In this document: in pieces, positions 1 to 6,014 of the stretch
Position numbering within the stretch: position 1 is the stretch's first letter
Layout: each line of letters opens with the position of its first letter
NCBI GenBank assembly: GCA_018969455.1
Contig: JAGWYI010000254.1
Span: forward strand, 1 to 6,383
Source: Bacteroidota bacterium
GTDB taxonomy: Bacteria > Bacteroidota > Bacteroidia > Chitinophagales > Saprospiraceae
Reading direction: 5' to 3'
Length of the DNA: 6,383 bases
Translations under genes and position numbers: made by a program
Notes under the pieces: model-generated
Told to the model about the DNA's origin: nothing
What the model saw: only the letters and a program-made list of their open reading frames with translations
Database searches by the model: none

Positions 1-1493
1 CAATAACAGCCCCTCGTTTCGCAGCAGCCGCTGCACCCACATTTACCCATCACGAAGATGATGTGCAGGATTTCAACCGAGAGCGACTTATCCCTTGGAA
101 ACTTTCTACCCCAGGCCCTGCACTTGCGGTTGGTGATGTAAATGGCGATGGCCAGGATGATTTCTTTGTCGGAAACGGCCCAGGAAATGCCGGTGCAGTG
201 TTTGTTCAAAAGTCGGCGGGCACATTTCAGGCAAGCAACAATGCCGCTTTTGTTGCCAATCAGGCTTCCGAAGATGCAGGCGCAACTTTTTTTGATGCCG
301 ATGGCGACAAAGACCTCGATCTGATTGTTGCCAGCGGTGGAAATACTTTTAATGCAAATGACCCAAAATATCAGGCGCATTTGTACAAAAATGATGGAAA
401 AGGAAATTTCACTGCTGCTACCGGGCTCCCGGCCATAACCGGAAGTACCGCTGCAACTTGTGCGCACGATTTTGACGGCGATGGAGACCTGGATCTGATT
501 CTGGGAGGATGGTGTACCCCCCTGGCCTACCCTACTCCACCCAATTCTTATCTATTGCGCAACGATCAGGGCGTTTTTACCGATGTTACCGACCAATTGG
601 CGCCCCAACTGCGAAAAATTGGCATGGTGCGCGGCATCGCATGGGCCGATCTGGATGGAGATCAAAAAGAAGAACTGATCCTCAACGGCGAATGGATGCC
701 CATTTCGGTTTTTACCAACAACAACGGCAAACTGGAACCCGCCACCGAACGATTTGGGTTGCAAAATACGCAGGGATTTTGGCGAAGCCTTGCCACCGCA
801 GATGTAGATGGCGATGGAGATCAGGACCTCATTGCCGGAAATATTGGACTGAATATCCGCTATACAGCATCCGAATCGAACCCGTTGCAACTTTTCGCCA
901 AAGATTTTGACAACAATGGAAGCATCGACCCAATAATGACCCAACGTGAGAATGGACAAGATGTCCCCGTGCCAATGCATGATATTCTGCTCAAACAATT
1001 GCCTTCTCTCAAAAAGAAATTTGTGCACTATACACCCTACGCATCGGCTGGCATCTCCGATCTTTTTCCGGAACAAGACCTTAAAAATGCCTTGCACTTT
1101 ACCTGCAACATCCTGGCATCGGGTATTTTTATTAATCAGGGCGGAAAATTTAACTTTCAACCCTTTGGAAACCTCGCACAAACAGCTCCCGTATACAGCA
1201 TCGCAACCTTCAAAAATTCGGGACAAAACGTTCCCGATTTGTTGCTCGTTGGAAATGATTACGGCCAACAAGTGGAAACAGGACCCATAGATGCAGGAAA
1301 CGGCTGTTACCTCAGCAACGACGGGAAAGGCGGATTTACACCCTGGGCGGCTCGTAATTCAGGATTCTGGGCAAGCAAGGAGGCCCGACATATCGCAATC
1401 TTGAACGGAGCAGGCGGCAAACATTTCGCCCTGGTGGCCAATAACAATGATGCCATTCAACTTTTTACAATCAACCCATCCGAAGTACAATAA
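1..1493 (+). CDS. FG-GAP/VCBS repeat protein, C-terminal part (5' end outside window)
   Basis: The reading frame is open from the window edge (first full codon at base 3) to TAA at 1491-1493. The GTG at 63 lies inside a conserved stretch (HHEDDVQDFNRERLIPWKL), so it is not the true start and the gene begins upstream. Six Asp-rich, calcium-loop-like motifs of the type DxDGDxxxD mark FG-GAP/VCBS beta-propeller blades. They lie near 135-161 (DVNGDGQDD), 294-320, 468-494, 648-674, 801-827 and 903-929. The C-terminal part contains AQTAPVYSIATF, LLLVGNDYGQQVETGPIDAG and a final LVANNNDAIQLF. This pattern is familiar from the roughly 1,000-1,200-residue Bacteroidota FG-GAP proteins, some called CRTAC1/UnbV-like. 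Such proteins are normally exported and thought to bind ligands or act at the cell surface. The N-terminal signal cannot be seen here, and no enzyme activity is indicated. The family call is firm; the role is unknown. Confidence 0.92.
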   Translation, partial: ITAPRFAAAAAPTFTHHEDDVQDFNRERLIPWKLSTPGPALAVGDVNGDGQDDFFVGNGPGNAGAVFVQKSAGTFQASNNAAFVANQASEDAGATFFDADGDKDLDLIVASGGNTFNANDPKYQAHLYKNDGKGNFTAATGLPAITGSTAATCAHDFDGDGDLDLILGGWCTPLAYPTPPNSYLLRNDQGVFTDVTDQLAPQLRKIGMVRGIAWADLDGDQKEELILNGEWMPISVFTNNNGKLEPATERFGLQNTQGFWRSLATADVDGDGDQDLIAGNIGLNIRYTASESNPLQLFAKDFDNNGSIDPIMTQRENGQDVPVPMHDILLKQLPSLKKKFVHYTPYASAGISDLFPEQDLKNALHFTCNILASGIFINQGGKFNFQPFGNLAQTAPVYSIATFKNSGQNVPDLLLVGNDYGQQVETGPIDAGNGCYLSNDGKGGFTPWAARNSGFWASKEARHIAILNGAGGKHFALVANNNDAIQLFTINPSEVQ

Positions 1494-1507
1494 GGAACTT
1501 ATATACC

Positions 1508-2287
1508 ATGCTTCCAATCAAAACAATAGCAACATATCAGGCAGAAGGCCAAACACCCGAAATCGTTTTCTGGGTGGGTTGCGCTGGCAGCTTCGATGCC
1601 CGGGCACAAAAAGTTACCCGCGCCGTATGTGAAATTTTACAACACGCCGGAATTAATTTCGCCATACTCGGAAACGAAGAGCGCTGTACCGGCGACCCGG
1701 CACGTCGGGCAGGAAACGAATTTTTATTTCAAATGACTGCCGCCATGAACATTGAAACCCTGAATATGTATGGGGTTCAGAAACTGGTTACTGCGTGCCC
1801 ACACTGCTTCAATACCCTCAAAAATGAATACCCCGCCCTGGGAGGGAATTACGAGGTCGTGCATCATGCACAACTCATCAACTCCCTGATTCAGGAAGGC
1901 AAAATCAAATTGAAAGAAAACGGCGATTTTAAAGGAAAACGAATCACTTACCACGATTCCTGCTATCTGGGCCGTGCCAATCAAATTTATGAAGCCCCAC
2001 GCAACATCCTGGCCGAACTCGATGTCGACCTGGTGGAAATGAAACGCTCACGAAAAAATGGCCTCTGTTGCGGCGCCGGAGGCGCGCAAATGTGGAAGGA
2101 AGACGAACCCGGCAACAAACGCATCAACCTGGAACGGGTAGAAGAAGCGCTCGAAACCAATCCGGATTTCGTGGTGGCCAATTGCCCCTTTTGCATTACC
2201 ATGCTGCAAGATGGACTAAAAGCCAAAGAAAAAAACGAGCAGATTCCAGTATACGACCTCTCGGAAATGATCCTGCAAAATTTATAA
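1508..2287 (+). CDS. (Fe-S)-binding protein with two CCG (cysteine-rich) modules, HdrB/LutA-like
   Basis: This 259-residue soluble protein has two cysteine-rich (CCG) modules like those of HdrB, LutA and the GlpC C-terminus, which bind Fe-S clusters and act in electron transfer or redox catalysis. Module 1 has C25 (WVGC), C60 (ERCTGDPARRAGNEF) and C97/C100 (ACPHC). Its usual CC pair is replaced by R59-C60, as I recall for Bacteroidota homologues. Module 2 is canonical: C152 (YHDSCYLGR), C187-C188-G189 (LCCGAGGAQMW) and C226/C229 (NCPFC). The ATG at 1508 is preceded by AAGGA overlapping the upstream stop codon, a plausible weak ribosome binding site. The 14-base gap to the FG-GAP gene suggests co-transcription. 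In many relatives this gene follows a larger 4Fe-4S dicluster (HdrC-like) gene that could pass electrons to it. That partner is not immediately upstream here. The substrate is unknown and the family call is strong. Confidence 0.93.
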   Translation: MLPIKTIATYQAEGQTPEIVFWVGCAGSFDARAQKVTRAVCEILQHAGINFAILGNEERCTGDPARRAGNEFLFQMTAAMNIETLNMYGVQKLVTACPHCFNTLKNEYPALGGNYEVVHHAQLINSLIQEGKIKLKENGDFKGKRITYHDSCYLGRANQIYEAPRNILAELDVDLVEMKRSRKNGLCCGAGGAQMWKEDEPGNKRINLERVEEALETNPDFVVANCPFCITMLQDGLKAKEKNEQIPVYDLSEMILQNL

Positions 2288-2320
2288 TTCACGCTGCCCG
2301 GTTTCGTGCAAAATGATGTT

Positions 2321-2395
2321 TATAAATCATTATAAATCAGCAAAATCTATCCTGATTCACCCACAAAACCCTGAGAATCCCGGAATAAAATAATC
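2321..2395. repeat. Tandem 10-mer and scattered AATC/GATTC repeats
   Basis: The 10-mer TATAAATCA(T/G) occurs twice back to back at 2321-2340. It is followed by further AATC or GATTC cores at 2344-2347, 2354-2358, 2376-2379 and 2392-2395. Similar AATC-rich intergenic tracts are, from memory, common in environmental Bacteroidota genomes. This looks like a decayed example. No function can be assigned. Confidence 0.45.
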
Positions 2396-2404
2396 GCTGA
2401 AGCC

Positions 2405-2444
2405 GCCTAAAAAGCGAGAACTTTTTGCTTTTTTAGGCTGTTTT
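2405..2444 (+). terminator. Probable intrinsic terminator after the Fe-S gene
   Basis: The left arm GCCTAAAAAGC (2405-2415) pairs with GCTTTTTTAGGC (2427-2438), with one bulged T and an 11-base loop. TG and a TTTT tract at 2441-2444 follow. The stem lies about 120 bases past the Fe-S stop codon and would end that transcript. Because the T-tract runs into the ATG at 2445, this hairpin also argues for the later ATG at 2481 as the start of the next gene. Confidence 0.6.
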
Positions 2445-2480
2445 ATGGTCTATTTAATCCCAACTTTAAAACAAAATTAC

Positions 2481-2990
2481 ATGAATACTGCTTTGCCGCT
2501 GCCCGAATCCGCCCATGTTTCCGGTTTCCACCCAGGGTCCCGCATTTGGGCTTATGTATGCGCCCGCCCGCTCACACAGGAGGAATCCAGTTTTGCTCAA
2601 GCAGAATTGGATCAATTTGCCCGGAAATGGACAGCACACGACCAGGCCTTGAAGGCACGGACAGAAATTTACCTCAACCAGATTGTTTTGTTGATGGTAG
2701 ACGAAACCCAGGCAGGCGCAAGCGGTTGCTCAATCGACAAATCGGTGCATTTCCTCGAGTCGCTTAGCGCACGATTAAATGTAGATTTTTTTGAACGCAT
2801 GCGCTTCTTCTGGCTGGATGAAAACGGCGCCATTCAAAGCGCCTCCCGACCCGAATTCGCACAACGCGTACAAGAAGGCGCCGTTGGAGCCAACACACTG
2901 GTATTGAATCAACTGGTTCAAAACCTTCACGAACTTCAACATAAATGGTGGCTCCCATTTCAGGAGAGTTGGCATAAAAAATTGTTTTAA
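2481..2990 (+). CDS. Conserved Bacteroidota protein of unknown function (often mislabelled 'ABC transporter ATPase')
   Basis: This 169-residue protein matches a compact Bacteroidota family that databases often name 'ABC transporter ATPase'. Conserved stretches, from memory of the family, are PGSRIWAY (18-25), RPLTQEE (29-35), KWTAHDQALKA (49-59), LLMVDETQAGASGCSIDKSVHFL (70-92) and the C-terminal QESWHKKLF. No Walker A, Walker B or ABC signature is present, so the transporter name is not supported. There is also no signal peptide or membrane segment, so it should be cytosolic. The invariant-looking GASGCSIDKS with C83 and the WTAH motif could form an active or binding site, but that is inference. 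An in-frame ATG at 2445 would add 12 residues. I prefer 2481 because 2445 touches the terminator T-tract and 2481 follows an A-rich leader. In relatives this family is often found near the Fe-S gene, as it is here. Confidence 0.9.
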   Translation: MNTALPLPESAHVSGFHPGSRIWAYVCARPLTQEESSFAQAELDQFARKWTAHDQALKARTEIYLNQIVLLMVDETQAGASGCSIDKSVHFLESLSARLNVDFFERMRFFWLDENGAIQSASRPEFAQRVQEGAVGANTLVLNQLVQNLHELQHKWWLPFQESWHKKLF

Positions 2991-2999
2991 TTTTTTTTT
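2976..2999 (+). terminator. Weak AT-only hairpin with T-tract overlapping a stop codon
   Basis: AAAAAATT (2976-2983) and AATTTTTT (2989-2996) form an 8-bp stem of A-T pairs only. The loop is 5 bases and the right arm continues into a T run to 2999. It overlaps the TAA at 2988-2990. The stem is thermodynamically weak, so termination is only possible, not assured. Confidence 0.3.
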
Positions 3000-3035
3000 A
3001 AATATTAAATTATTATCATACACACCCTGCTCGCT

Positions 3036-4586
3036 ATGCAAAATGCCCAATCCGTATTCTTAAAAACCGTAGAGGATTTGCTCCTGGAAGGTGAAATTGA
3101 AAAGGCCATTGATGTCCTTTTGGAATTTGAAAATCAGGCCCAAATTGGCATTCGCCAAGACCTTCTGCAACAATCGGGCAATTACCAGCGCGCCAAAAAG
3201 ATGTTTAACGACAATCTCATTGATTCGCGTGAGTTTAAAATGGATGCCGCCAAAGCCAGTCACGCCCTGAGCGAATTGCTGAAAGACATCCCCAAAAAAA
3301 TCGATCTGAATGCGCGCATCAACGGATTCAAAACCTTTGCATTCGAAGTGCCGAGCGACGACCACCTCGAAAAGGTAATTGGAGGCAAAAGCAGTATCCT
3401 GCGCATCAATTGGCTCGAAAAAGCCTTAAATGCCGGAAAAGCTGTGTGCAGGGTAGTTTGTGCCAACGGTGACCTCGGAACCGGATTTATTACCAAAGAT
3501 GGCTACCTGTTTACCAACAACCACGTCATCCCAACCAAAGAATCGGCCGCTACCGCCCGAATCGAGTTCAATTACGAACTCGATAGTGCCGGTAACGTGA
3601 AAAACCGCACGACCTATGAGTTGGATGCTCAGGACTTTCTGTTCAGCCCCAAAGAACAGTTGGATTTCAGCCGGGTCAAAATAAAAGATCGCAACGATCA
3701 ACCGCTCAAAAACTGGGGTTTTGTCGAATTCGAAACCGAGGCAATACCCAGCGTGGGTGAAGCCGTCACCATCATTCAACACCCGAAGGGCGAAGACAAA
3801 CAAATTGCACTCAATGCCAATGAGGTGCTCGGACAACTGAACCAACACCTGTATTACACCACCGACACCGAACCCGGAAGCAGCGGTTCGCCGGTTTTTA
3901 ACAAAGACTGGAAGGTGGTAGCCATACACCATGCAGGTAAAACCATGGCAGAAGGAGGGTTTAAAGTAAATGCCCAAGGCGACGTGCGGGAAGCAAACCG
4001 CGGCATCCTTTTTCGAAACATTTTCGGTCTTATCAACACCGGAAAAACCAATGCCGTCGCCAGCGATAGCGGAAAAACAGAAAATTTTACACCTGATTCC
4101 AATCCAACAACACCAGCCCTGAAAGACCCCACCCCTGTAAATACCCCAATCGAGCAGCCTAAGGTGTCGGCTGTGCCCAAATTTGTGGTGTTGTACGATA
4201 TCGCCGACGACGCTCAATGCAAACTCCTGAACAAACACCTGAATTTTTTGAAAATAACCAAAAAAATCAGAGTGTATAATGTGCAGGAGGCCGCTCCAGG
4301 CACCGATCCATTGAATGAAGCAAAACGGGAAATGAGCGATGCCGATTACTTGGTACTACTCATTTCAGCCAACTTGCTCGCTTCCGATTGGTTTGCTACG
4401 GCTTTCGAAGCCCTAGAGGCCGGAAAACGGCTCATCCCAATCAAAATTGCCCCCGTTGATATTTCTGGTCTGGGCTTCGATAAATTGAAAAGCCTGCCCA
4501 GCGGAAACCGAAATGTGGAAGATTTCCCGAACCCTGATGCCGCTTATACCGATATCGCGGGCGAACTGAAAAAACTGGTTCCTTAA
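3036..4586 (+). CDS. EAD11-like domain - trypsin-like serine protease - TIR-like domain protein
   Basis: This 516-residue protein has no signal peptide or membrane segment, so it is cytosolic, and it has three parts. Residues 7-84 resemble the effector-associated domain EAD11: an LLxEGEIEKAIDVLLEF helix, QQSGNYQRAKKMF, then a SREF...ALSELL helix. Residues 110-335 are a trypsin/V8-fold protease. It has an LEKVIGG...WLEKAL lead-in and GTGF at 148-151. The triad is His163 (TNNHVI), Asp210 (LDFSRVKI) and Ser283 (TEPGSSGSPVF), with IIQHPKGEDKQIAL at 246-259. A Pro/Thr-rich linker spans about 337-381. Residues 382-516 are TIR-like: APGTD at 420-424, DADYLVLLIS at 435-444, ASDW at 449-452, PIKIAPVD, LKSLP and NPDAAYTDIAGELKKL. 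EADs are known as adaptors that bring effectors to partner proteins in bacterial conflict systems. A role as a protease effector triggered through the EAD is inference. The 45-base AT-rich leader lacks a clear promoter or Shine-Dalgarno site. Confidence 0.93.
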   Translation: MQNAQSVFLKTVEDLLLEGEIEKAIDVLLEFENQAQIGIRQDLLQQSGNYQRAKKMFNDNLIDSREFKMDAAKASHALSELLKDIPKKIDLNARINGFKTFAFEVPSDDHLEKVIGGKSSILRINWLEKALNAGKAVCRVVCANGDLGTGFITKDGYLFTNNHVIPTKESAATARIEFNYELDSAGNVKNRTTYELDAQDFLFSPKEQLDFSRVKIKDRNDQPLKNWGFVEFETEAIPSVGEAVTIIQHPKGEDKQIALNANEVLGQLNQHLYYTTDTEPGSSGSPVFNKDWKVVAIHHAGKTMAEGGFKVNAQGDVREANRGILFRNIFGLINTGKTNAVASDSGKTENFTPDSNPTTPALKDPTPVNTPIEQPKVSAVPKFVVLYDIADDAQCKLLNKHLNFLKITKKIRVYNVQEAAPGTDPLNEAKREMSDADYLVLLISANLLASDWFATAFEALEAGKRLIPIKIAPVDISGLGFDKLKSLPSGNRNVEDFPNPDAAYTDIAGELKKLVP

Positions 4587-4596
4587 TTTGTTTACC

Positions 4597-5550
4597 ATGT
4601 TCCGAATTACCCTGCTCCTTTGCTTCCTGTCGGCATCCCTGTACGCGCAATCGGCCGCAGAAAATGCACTCCAAATTACGGTTAAAACCTTGCAAAATGC
4701 CCAACTTGGAACAAGCAAAGCAACATTTTTATCTAAAAAACCCGGACTAAAAACCAAATCCTCTACCGCAAAACGCATTGAATTGTTGGAAACGGTGGGA
4801 AAACATGGTCTCGAAAAAGTGACTTACGCCTTCACAACCGGAGAGAAACAACTGCTTTACCAAATTTCACTCGACTTTTCCGACTCCCTGCTCCGATCTT
4901 TTGTTGGGGAACAAATGTTCGGCCCTCCCAACTATTTGCCCTACAAGGATCAATGGATTCTTGGCGTTCAGGGGAAGTTTCTTTCCCTTGCCTGGGCTTC
5001 CGGGAAAAAACTCAGCTACGCAGCAGATTTACCAGGATCAGAATGGGCTGGCAGCCAGAAGTTTAAATTGCCAGAACATTTCGAAATGCGCAAAAACCTC
5101 CCGCCACCCAATGAATGGCCAGCAGGGGAAGGGGCAAAATTGTGTTCTGAACTTAAAGTGCAAATAGAGGCCGGAACAACCAATTTCGCCTCCATTAAAG
5201 GCAGTGAAACAAATGGCGAATATGAATGCCTGGAGCCATTGAGTCCGGCAGCCGCCTCTTCCATTCATGAAAATGCCGATAAATCGCGCTTTGTCATCAA
5301 TGAAATGGCTGGTGACATGAGCATCCAAAGCGCACTGGATTGGAGAACCGGACTAATAAAAGTGCTTGAAGACCCAAAAACCAACCCAATCCGATTGAAA
5401 AAAGGATTCGATAGATCCATCTTGGGTGAAAAAGCCGTCATCTGGGATGTTTTGGATCAAAATGGAAACCCAAGTGGCGTGCAAGTCGGAATCCTCCTGA
5501 AAGGCGAATTGTTGTATAAGGTTTATTTGCTGGTATTAAAAAGCAAATAA
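4597..5550 (+). CDS. Unrecognised exported protein, co-transcribed with the EAD-protease-TIR gene
   Basis: I do not recognise the family. The 317-residue product begins with a Sec signal peptide: M-F-R, a hydrophobic core (ITLLLCFLSASL) and YAQ, with likely cleavage after Ala17 or Gln18. Gln18 is not followed by a lipobox Cys, so it should be periplasmic or secreted. The first part (about 25-150) ends in a block with FGPPN (108-112), QWILGVQGKFLSLAW (119-133) and KLSYAADLPGSEWA (138-151). The second part (about 180-317) has two cysteines, Cys183 and Cys211, that could form a disulfide. A TTG at 4588 would add MFT; the ATG at 4597 is preferred because it gives a normal signal peptide. The 10-base gap after the protease gene implies one transcript. 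Whether the two products interact is unknown, since one is cytosolic and the other exported. A 12-bp inverted repeat overlaps its stop codon. Confidence 0.85.
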   Translation: MFRITLLLCFLSASLYAQSAAENALQITVKTLQNAQLGTSKATFLSKKPGLKTKSSTAKRIELLETVGKHGLEKVTYAFTTGEKQLLYQISLDFSDSLLRSFVGEQMFGPPNYLPYKDQWILGVQGKFLSLAWASGKKLSYAADLPGSEWAGSQKFKLPEHFEMRKNLPPPNEWPAGEGAKLCSELKVQIEAGTTNFASIKGSETNGEYECLEPLSPAAASSIHENADKSRFVINEMAGDMSIQSALDWRTGLIKVLEDPKTNPIRLKKGFDRSILGEKAVIWDVLDQNGNPSGVQVGILLKGELLYKVYLLVLKSK

Positions 5551-5553
5551 ACC
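5520..5553 (+). terminator. Perfect 12-bp inverted repeat spanning the stop codon
   Basis: GGTTTATTTGCT (5520-5531) and AGCAAATAAACC (5542-5553) are exact reverse complements with a 10-base loop. The right arm contains the TAA at 5548-5550. No T-tract follows, so it is not a textbook intrinsic terminator. It could end or stabilise the protease/exported-protein transcript. Confidence 0.5.
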
Positions 5554-5586
5554 CAACCAAAAACAAACGCGTTGCGTAATACCCCT

Positions 5587-5601
5587 ATTCATCCATTCAT
5601 C
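5587..5601. repeat. Short tandem repeat ATTCATC x2 in the leader of the lipoprotein gene
   Basis: ATTCATC occurs at 5587-5593 and 5595-5601, separated by one C, in the 64-base spacer before the lipoprotein gene. It resembles the short AATC/ATTC repeats at 2321-2395. No clear promoter was found in this spacer. Confidence 0.35.
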
Positions 5602-5614
5602 AAACTGTTAACGC

Positions 5615-5962
5615 ATGCGCAACCCGATTTTTTACCTTTTTTTGAGCATTGTCTGCCTGTTCACCGCTTGCAAACACCCGCAAGATACCCCGGCTCCCGC
5701 CTGCATCGACGATAAAATCGAAGAACTCAAAAAACTACCCGTCTTCAACCCGCCAGCCGAAGTGTGGGAAGGGAAAATAGACCAAAAAACCTATTACCTT
5801 ATCTCTTCAGATTGCTGCGACCAGCTAAATTACCTGTACAATGAAAATTGCCAGATAGTTTGCGCACCCAGCGGCGGGCTATCCGGCAATGGTGACGGTG
5901 GCTGCCCCAATTTTATAGATTCAATTCAATGGACTCTGATCTGGCGCGATCCCAGGAAATAA
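5615..5962 (+). CDS. DUF6970-like Cys-rich lipoprotein
   Basis: The 115-residue product starts with a lipoprotein signal: MRNPIF, a hydrophobic core YLFLSIVCLF, and a T-A-C lipobox with Cys19 as the lipidated residue. K20 directly after Cys19 gives no clear cue for its final location. The mature part matches my memory of the Bacteroidota DUF6970 domain: CIDDKIEELKK (30-40), NPPAEVWEGKIDQKTYYL (45-62), SDCCDQLNYLYNENCQIVCAPSGG (65-88), GDGGCPNF (93-100) and a closing WTLIWRD. Six mature cysteines (30, 67, 68, 79, 83, 97) could form three disulfides in the periplasm or at the surface. The biochemical function of the family is unknown. It lies 64 bases after the exported-protein gene and may or may not share its transcript. 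It converges with the minus-strand gene to its right. Confidence 0.88.
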   Translation: MRNPIFYLFLSIVCLFTACKHPQDTPAPACIDDKIEELKKLPVFNPPAEVWEGKIDQKTYYLISSDCCDQLNYLYNENCQIVCAPSGGLSGNGDGGCPNFIDSIQWTLIWRDPRK

Positions 5963-5980
5963 TCAAGCGAACGCAATTCC

Positions 5981-6014
5981 AGTTTAGAAACAAAAAGCAT
6001 TTTGTTTCTAAACT
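5981..6014. terminator. Perfect 15-bp hairpin between convergent genes, possible bidirectional terminator
   Basis: AGTTTAGAAACAAAA (5981-5995) and TTTTGTTTCTAAACT (6000-6014) are exact reverse complements with a 4-base AGCA loop. The stem starts 18 bases after the lipoprotein stop codon. Its other end shares base 6014 with the TAA of the minus-strand tail (6014-6016). Neither flank has a strong T-tract, but the arms are T-rich at the loop. The placement strongly suggests transcript end formation for both genes. Confidence 0.65.

Larger units (their letters stand above)
2288..2480. other. 193-base spacer: AATC repeats, then a terminator-like hairpin
   Basis: No convincing coding sequence is seen between the Fe-S gene and the next gene. 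The left half contains the short AATC-type repeats listed separately. The right half contains the hairpin at 2405-2438. After the hairpin, TTTTTG at 2422-2427 and TATTTAAT at 2451-2458 loosely resemble a Bacteroidota promoter (TTTG, about 20 bases, TAnnTTTG). The second element lacks the final TTTG, so a promoter for the gene at 2481 is only a guess. Confidence 0.5.

Noticed and set aside
63..65. GTG at 63 as a start codon
   Set aside because: Conserved coding sequence continues upstream of it to the window edge, so it is an internal Val.
552..1271. Long minus-strand open frame (239 codons) opposite the FG-GAP gene
   Set aside because: It lies wholly within a clear plus-strand coding region, and its product shows no domain. 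It is a shadow frame.
2445..2480. ATG at 2445 as the start of the small conserved gene
   Set aside because: It would place the start at the T-tract of the terminator hairpin and add 12 residues with no family support. The ATG at 2481 is better.
2691..2760. ATP-binding motif implied by the usual 'ABC transporter ATPase' name
   Set aside because: GASGCSIDKS does not fit GxxxxGK(S/T), and there is no Walker B or LSGGQ. The name is not supported by the sequence.
3426..4238. Long minus-strand open frame (270 codons) opposite the protease domain
   Set aside because: It is antisense to the protease triad region, where the plus-strand product is unmistakable. The antisense product has no recognisable motif.
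4588..4596. TTG at 4588 as the start of the exported protein
   Set aside because: The ATG at 4597 yields a standard signal peptide. The TTG start lies one base after the upstream stop with no extra support.
5566..5573. Palindrome AACGCGTT as an operator
   Set aside because: It is only 8 bases, occurs once, and sits at no recognisable promoter. Chance is the simpler explanation.
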